In this document: piece after piece, positions 6,440-10,011 of the stretch
How positions within the stretch are numbered: position 1 is the stretch's first letter
Layout of the letters: each line of letters begins with the position of its first letter
Origin: Pseudomonadota bacterium
GTDB taxonomy: Bacteria > Myxococcota_A > Polyangia > Polyangiales > Sandaracinaceae
Assembly: GCA_023427125.1 (NCBI GenBank)
Contig: JAEZBP010000487.1
Coordinates: 1-10,011 of the forward strand
DNA: 10,011 nt
Reading direction: 5' to 3'
Notes under the pieces: model-generated
Database searches by the model: none
Seen by the model: only the letters and a program-made list of their open reading frames with translations
What the model was told of the DNA's origin: nothing
Made by a program: the position numbers and the translations under genes

Positions 6440-6634
6440 TCAATGCTGCGACATGCACGCGAGGCAGGGCGGCTCGTCGCAGGGCGCGGTGGTCTCGCTG
6501 CAGATGCCGATCGGGCCGCCGGGGAGCTGGCAGCGATCGCCGATGCGCTCGCAGGCGGCGGGCTCGCGGGGCGTCGAGGGCGGGGCGTCGCAGCCGAGGA
6601 GGAGCAGCGCCAGGATGGTCCCGGCGCGCATCAT
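6440..6634 (-). CDS. Small Cys-rich lipoprotein
   Basis: This 64-residue protein has a short signal and lipobox: MMRAGTILALLLLGC with LLGC at 12-15, so C15 should be lipidated. The mature part is only about 50 residues and has six further cysteines (28, 35, 45, 52, 57, 60) in a G-x-x-C-x-LPGGPIGIC and PPCLACMSQH arrangement. Such a Cys spacing suggests a disulfide-knotted or metal-binding miniprotein. Its ATG overlaps the TGA of the flavin oxidase frame (ATGA at 6634-6631), so it is probably translationally coupled to that gene and may work with it at the envelope. The start is fixed by this overlap and by the complete signal; a second ATG directly follows. No function is known to me. Confidence 0.8.
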   Translation of the reverse strand: MMRAGTILALLLLGCDAPPSTPREPAACERIGDRCQLPGGPIGICSETTAPCDEPPCLACMSQH

Positions 6635-7944
6635 CGCGCGCGCGCCTCGAGGACCTGGCGGGCCATGCGCTCGGCGGCCTGCACCGCCCCCTCGGAGTGG
6701 GCGTTCTCGGTCGTGTCGCCGCCGATCCAGACGCGGCCCATCGGCGTGCGAAGGTGCTGCGCGAGCGCGTCGAAGCGGCTGCGGCCCTGATCGAGCGGCC
6801 AGTAGGCCACCGCGCGCGGATAGGGAAAGATCTCGGCGTCGAGGAAGTGCGCGGAGATGCCGGGGAAGAGCGCGTCCATGCTCTCGTAGGCGCGCGCGCG
6901 GATCGCGTCGTGGCTCAGGTGCATGACGTCGCGCGCGAAGCGGGCGTGGAGCAGGAGCGTGAAGAGGCGAGGCTCGTCGCCGCCCTCGCCGCAGGGGCGC
7001 TGCTCGGAGCTCGCGTCGTAGATGCTACCGGCCGGCGTGTCGCTCAGGAGCGTGAGCACCTCCGTCGTGCGGCCCTCGACCTCGACGTGGGTCAGCGAGC
7101 AGGCCTCGGGCCTCGAGCGGATCAGCACCTTCACGTAGGAGGCGGCGCCGGTGGTGGCGAGCGCGCGCGCGCGATCCTCGTCGAGCGGCGGATCGAACTG
7201 GACGCGCGCCACGTCCCACACCGGCATGGTCAAGAGCACCTGATCGGCGCGCAGCGTGTGGAAGGTGCTTCCGTCACGGAGCACCCGCACGCTCACGCCC
7301 TCGTCGTCCTGCGCCACCGCCGTCACGCGCACGTTGGTGAACACGCGCCCGGCCGGGATGCGCGCGAGGAGCGCCTCGATGAAGCCGATGTTGCCGGCGC
7401 GCACGTGGTAGTTGGTCTCGCCGAAGCCGTCGGGCGTGTCGAGGAAGAGGCGCATCTCGTCGATGCCGTCGAGCGCCGCGATGCGGTCCCACTCGATGGC
7501 CATCTCGGGCTCCGCGGTGACGCGGATCCACTCGGCGACGCGAGGCGGCAGGCCCTCGCTCGCGATCCACGCGGCGAAGCTCGTCGAGGCGAGCGGCGCC
7601 AGCTCGGCGGGGAGCGGCTCGCCGCGCAGCACGGTGTGCTCGAGCCGCTCGTAGATCGCCCAGGTGCGCGCCATCCACGCCAGCAGCGCCTCGCGCTCGG
7701 CCGCATCGAAGAGGCCAGCGAGGTAGGCGTCGCGCACCTCCTCGCGCGTCGGCTCCGCGTCGTCGTCGAAGGGCCAGTTGTACGGGATGACCCGCCCATC
7801 GAGCCGCACCGAAGAGTGCGCCTCGGGCTCCTCGGCCAGCTCGACCTCGAGCTCGCGCAAGAGCGGGTACGCGGGGCTTCGCGCCCAGTACTCCTCCATG
7901 TGCGCCTCGCCGTGGAGGCCGTCGGGCCACGTCACCGTCTGCAC
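6631..7944 (-). CDS. Uninterrupted C-terminal part of the flavin amine oxidase
   Basis: From GTG 7944 the frame runs 437 residues to a TGA that overlaps the small lipoprotein start. It contains the substrate and C-terminal FAD-binding parts of amine oxidases: RAGNIGFIEALLARIPAGR (182-200), the strand pair NVRVTAV...GVSVRVL (204-222), ADQVLLTMPVWDVARVQFDP (233-252), YVKV with the conserved-type Lys272, and the final RVWIGGD (404-410) with EGAVQAAERMARQVL (418-432), where GD contacts the FAD phosphates in this family. The region from about 55 to 160 is helical and acidic and probably forms the substrate domain. Translated alone, it lacks the GxGxxG motif and a signal peptide, so it would be a non-functional cytosolic fragment; the intact conservation points to recent interruption. 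Confidence 0.7.
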   Translation of the reverse strand: MQTVTWPDGLHGEAHMEEYWARSPAYPLLRELEVELAEEPEAHSSVRLDGRVIPYNWPFDDDAEPTREEVRDAYLAGLFDAAEREALLAWMARTWAIYERLEHTVLRGEPLPAELAPLASTSFAAWIASEGLPPRVAEWIRVTAEPEMAIEWDRIAALDGIDEMRLFLDTPDGFGETNYHVRAGNIGFIEALLARIPAGRVFTNVRVTAVAQDDEGVSVRVLRDGSTFHTLRADQVLLTMPVWDVARVQFDPPLDEDRARALATTGAASYVKVLIRSRPEACSLTHVEVEGRTTEVLTLLSDTPAGSIYDASSEQRPCGEGGDEPRLFTLLLHARFARDVMHLSHDAIRARAYESMDALFPGISAHFLDAEIFPYPRAVAYWPLDQGRSRFDALAQHLRTPMGRVWIGGDTTENAHSEGAVQAAERMARQVLEARAR

Positions 7945-7968
7945 GCGCCCCCCCGGCCGCGGCGCCGC

Positions 7969-8181
7969 CTAGAGCACCACGACGTCGACGCCCTGCGCCG
8001 CGAGCCGATAGGCGGCGGTGAGCCCGGCCAGACCGCTGCCGACCACCACCACCTCCGCGCGCTCCGGCAGCGCGGGCGAGGCAGCGACATTCGCCGCAAC
8101 GGTCGGCCCGGCGGGCACGGCCGCGCCGCAAGCGGCCAAGAGGAGAAGTGAGACGGCGAGCACGGGCGTTCGAAGGGACAT
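7969..8181 (-). CDS. N-terminal piece of the flavin oxidase up to the TAG
   Basis: If the TAG is real and not read through, this 70-residue product contains only the lipobox signal, a linker (19-40) and the first beta-alpha-beta of the FAD-binding fold. It could be exported and lipidated but could not bind FAD on its own. There is no clear ribosome binding site before 8181 or 8193. Confidence 0.4.
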   Translation of the reverse strand: MSLRTPVLAVSLLLLAACGAAVPAGPTVAANVAASPALPERAEVVVVGSGLAGLTAAYRLAAQGVDVVVL

Positions 8182-8200
8182 GCGCGCGAGCATACCCGCA

Positions 8201-8213
8201 GTGAGCGCCTCAC
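8201..8213. promoter_or_regulatory. Short inverted repeat in the divergent spacer
   Basis: GTGAG-cgc-CTCAC is a perfect 5-bp inverted repeat 19 bases upstream of the flavin oxidase start, inside the 168-bp spacer shared with the divergent lipoprotein gene. It could be an operator, but arms this short arise easily by chance. I see no convincing promoter boxes elsewhere in 8182-8349. Confidence 0.2.
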
Positions 8214-8349
8214 CGTAATGGCCGCGGTCCATCTCGTGGGCGTGCGGACGATGCCCTGTGACGCGGGGTCGACACCGCGACGCTCCGGCGACGACCGCCC
8301 GTCCCGCGAGACCTTCTTCGCGACGGCCGCATGGTCTACCCTGGCGCGC

Positions 8350-9606
8350 ATGGGGATCGACGAGCGACTTGTGGCCGGCGCCCTGGCGGTCGGGTTGATG
8401 GCCTGCGGCGGACGCGTCGTGCTGGCGCGCCCTGATGGGACGCGTGGCGGGGACTGCTACGCGGACGGAACCTGCGACGTCGGGCTCGAGTGCTATCGCG
8501 AGATCTGCGTGCCGACCGCGCCACCCGGGCACGACGCTGGACCCACGACGCCGCCGCCCCCGAGGCGCGACGCGGGCGAGCCGCTACCCCCCGATCCTCC
8601 CGATGCCGGACCCCCGCCGGTGAGCCACGACGTCCTCGCCAGCGGGAGCGGGATGTTGATCGCGCTATTCCCGACGGCCAGCGGGATCCTCGTCGTGGAT
8701 CAAAGCGCCGCGCGCCTCATGGACCGCGGGGGCTCCGAGCTCGCTCGCTTCGAGCCGGGCCGCGAGATCACCGCCGCCGCCTTCGACGGGACGTACCTCG
8801 GGATCTCGGACCGCGCGAAGCTCACGGTGCTGGAGCCCGATCTGGCGTCCACAGGGGAGACGCTCCTCACCGAATGGTGCGCCTCGGCCGCGGTGATGAG
8901 CGACCATCGCTTCGTGTGCGGGCCATCCAATGACTGGGACCGGATCTTCACCACTTACGACATGGTGTCGCTCGCCACGCTCGCGACGTCGGAGCCCGAG
9001 ACCTACAACGGCATCCCGATGACGCGGGTACCGGGTCGCGACCACTTCATCACCGTCAGCGGAGGGTCTCCGAGCGACCTCCACCTGTACGAGGTGGAGA
9101 CGACCGGCGCCGCCGTGTATCTCGGTGAGTCCCCGTATCATGGTGATTTTCCGGTGCGGAACGTGTTCTCTTTCGTCGGTGATCCGGCGACGCACGTCGT
9201 GACGCATCAGGGGCTGATGCTCGAGATCTTCGCGCCCGGATGTGACTTCGCGACCACCTCGTTCGAGCGGGACTGCTTCATACGCGACGGTGATCTCGGC
9301 ACGCTCCCCGTCGACGGGTCGTACGAGATGATGACTCGCGATGCGGCGGGGCTCATCTATGGCCTCGATGATCCGACGGATCGGTGGTTCGACGACACCT
9401 ACTGCGAGGCGGGCTGCGTGATCCACCGCGTGGACCCCACGGCCCGCTCGATCGTGTCGATGGTGCCCCACACAGGCCCCTTCGTCGCTCCGGTGACCAT
9501 GGCGCACGACCCGACCTCCTCCGCGTTGGTGCTGGGCGTCCATACCGCGGGCGACCGCTTCGACGGCTACACCGCTTACGAGGTGAGGCTGGCCTCGTAC
9601 GAGTAG
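8350..9606 (+). CDS. Lipoprotein with Cys-rich head and beta-rich, propeller-like domain
   Basis: This 418-residue protein starts at ATG 8350, chosen because it gives a compact lipoprotein signal (LVAGALAVGLMAC, C19). The open frame extends upstream to 8218, but that added part is not signal-like. After the lipid anchor comes a small Cys cluster (C36, C42, C48, C53), then a Pro/Asp/Ala linker (58-92, PPDAGPPP), typical of Myxococcota surface lipoproteins. The rest (about 95-418) is rich in short strands, with recurring patterns such as GILVVDQSAARLMDRGGSEL and HRVDPTARSIVSM that resemble blades of a WD40/YVTN-type propeller. No catalytic motif is visible; a binding or structural role at the outer membrane is likely. 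It ends in TAG, convergent with the TPR gene. Divergent from the flavin oxidase, it may share regulation with it. Confidence 0.82.
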   Translation: MGIDERLVAGALAVGLMACGGRVVLARPDGTRGGDCYADGTCDVGLECYREICVPTAPPGHDAGPTTPPPPRRDAGEPLPPDPPDAGPPPVSHDVLASGSGMLIALFPTASGILVVDQSAARLMDRGGSELARFEPGREITAAAFDGTYLGISDRAKLTVLEPDLASTGETLLTEWCASAAVMSDHRFVCGPSNDWDRIFTTYDMVSLATLATSEPETYNGIPMTRVPGRDHFITVSGGSPSDLHLYEVETTGAAVYLGESPYHGDFPVRNVFSFVGDPATHVVTHQGLMLEIFAPGCDFATTSFERDCFIRDGDLGTLPVDGSYEMMTRDAAGLIYGLDDPTDRWFDDTYCEAGCVIHRVDPTARSIVSMVPHTGPFVAPVTMAHDPTSSALVLGVHTAGDRFDGYTAYEVRLASYE

Positions 9607-10011
9607 CGGGCTCCCCGTCTCATCAGCGCCCGCGGAGCTGCGCGAGGAGCGAGCGGGCGGCGGGGGCCTCCTCCCGGCGCGCCCTGGGTTTCGAGGATCG
9701 CCGCGAGCTCCTCGAGCAGCGCCGCGTGGCTCTCGACGCTCCGGCTGACCTTGCGCACCGCGGTGCGCAGCACCTCGAGCGCCTCCTCGCCGCGGCCCAT
9801 CGCCTCGAGCAGCTCCGCGCGCATCGAGTACGCGGAGATGCGGTGCGGATCGAGCGCGATCGCGCCCTCGCACGCGTGGAGCGCCGCGTCGAGCTCGCCC
9901 TGGCCGCGCAGGATCGTCGCCTCGATCTCGTAGAGGCCCGGATCGGCCGGATCGAGATCGCGCGAGCGATGGAGCGCCGCGCGCGCCTCGTCGAGGCGGC
10001 CGAGGCCGAGG
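9576..10011 (-). CDS. TPR-repeat protein, 5' part outside the window, with probable frameshift near its end
   Basis: The frame is open from the right edge (first full codon at 10010) and encodes tandem tetratricopeptide repeats of about 34 residues: LGRLDEARAALHRSRDLDP, then PGLYEIEATILRGQGELDAA with LHACEGAIALDP, then ISAYSMRAELLEAMGRGEEA with LEVLRTAVRKVS, then a last partial repeat ending ILETQG. Such repeats bind proteins. After ETQG the frame turns into a Pro/Arg-rich tail (GAPGGGPRRPLAPRAAPRA) that runs 31 bases into the convergent lipoprotein gene and stops at 9576. One base fewer around 9675-9684 gives REEAPAARSLLAQLRGR and a TGA at 9623-9625, a natural TPR end with no overlap. The tail in the present frame is therefore probably an artefact or recent lesion. 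The true N-terminus and full length are unknown. Confidence 0.78.
   Translation of the reverse strand, partial: LGLGRLDEARAALHRSRDLDPADPGLYEIEATILRGQGELDAALHACEGAIALDPHRISAYSMRAELLEAMGRGEEALEVLRTAVRKVSRSVESHAALLEELAAILETQGAPGGGPRRPLAPRAAPRALMRRGARYSYEASLTS

Larger units (their letters stand above)
6631..8181 (-). pseudogene. Lipoprotein flavin amine oxidase, interrupted by one in-frame TAG
   Basis: Read through a single TAG (7969-7971), the frame encodes 516 positions that form a complete FAD-dependent amine oxidase/oxidoreductase. It starts with a lipoprotein signal (MSLRTPVLAVSLLLLAAC, C18). The Rossmann motif follows: EVVVVGSGLAGLTAAYRL (43-60, GxGxxG at 48-53), then VDVVVL at 65-70, then the TAG at 71, then AAPRPGGR at 72-79. 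In the family the residue after this second strand is a Glu that binds the FAD ribose and is followed by A..R.GGR. GAG to TAG is one base change, so the original gene is obvious. ATG 8193 is an alternative start. It may be a real nonsense mutation, a sequencing error, or read through. TAG is also the natural stop of the gene at 8350-9606, so general recoding of TAG is unlikely. Confidence 0.82.

Noticed and set aside
5311..8151. Very long plus-strand open frame (946 codons)
   Set aside because: It runs over the membrane protein gene in another frame and antisense to the flavin oxidase; the translation is Arg/Ala-rich, as expected for a shadow frame in high-GC DNA.
8218..8349. Upstream extension of the 8350 lipoprotein to an earlier ATG
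   Set aside because: The extension is polar and would bury the lipoprotein signal internally; ATG 8350 gives a normal lipobox distance.
1..10011. CRISPR arrays, insertion sequences, toxin-antitoxin or known defence genes
   Set aside because: No spaced direct repeats, transposase-like proteins, terminal inverted repeats or recognisable defence nucleases were seen on either strand.

Overview
The window looks like chromosomal DNA of a high-GC, Gram-negative, predatory-type or soil delta-lineage bacterium, most likely Myxococcota and probably the Polyangia/Sandaracinaceae side. The reasons are strong G/C at third codon positions, a C-terminal MYXO-CTERM-like anchor on the first protein, several lipoproteins with short lipobox signals, and a lipoprotein with the Cys-rich and 'DAGPPP'-type Pro/Asp/Ala linker common in that group. 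This placement is inference from protein style. No rRNA, tRNA, CRISPR array or insertion sequence is visible.

Layout, left to right. 7-1713 (+): a secreted phosphodiester glycosidase (NAGPA) domain protein with extra modules and a C-terminal anchor, followed by a possible hairpin terminator. 1806-2255 (+): a small conserved protein of unknown function. 2311-2537 (-): a decayed short-chain dehydrogenase remnant. 2555-3751 (-): a secreted serpin whose reactive loop aligns without gaps to alpha-1-antitrypsin and gives Arg-Ser at P1-P1'. 3788-4501 (+): a divergently transcribed protein of unknown function, 36 bp away, with a His-Gly/Cys pattern like clan CD (caspase-like) peptidases. 4516-5244 (+): a fusion of a tautomerase-like and a RidA-like domain, just 14 bp downstream. 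5273-6391 (+): a multi-pass membrane protein. These last three + strand genes could form one transcript.

The second half holds, on the - strand, a lipoprotein flavin amine oxidase (6631-8181) whose frame is broken by one TAG at the position of the conserved FAD-ribose-binding Glu. It overlaps by ATGA a small Cys-rich lipoprotein (6440-6634). Divergent from it is a 418-residue lipoprotein (8350-9606, +). A TPR protein (-) enters from the right edge and seems to carry a frameshift close to its C-terminus.

The points most worth a second look are the serpin with its neighbour, the amber codon in the flavoenzyme, and the tautomerase-RidA fusion. Three apparent single-base lesions (SDR remnant, flavoenzyme, TPR gene) raise the question of sequence accuracy versus real gene decay. 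No complete, clearly new multi-gene system is demonstrable from this sequence alone.
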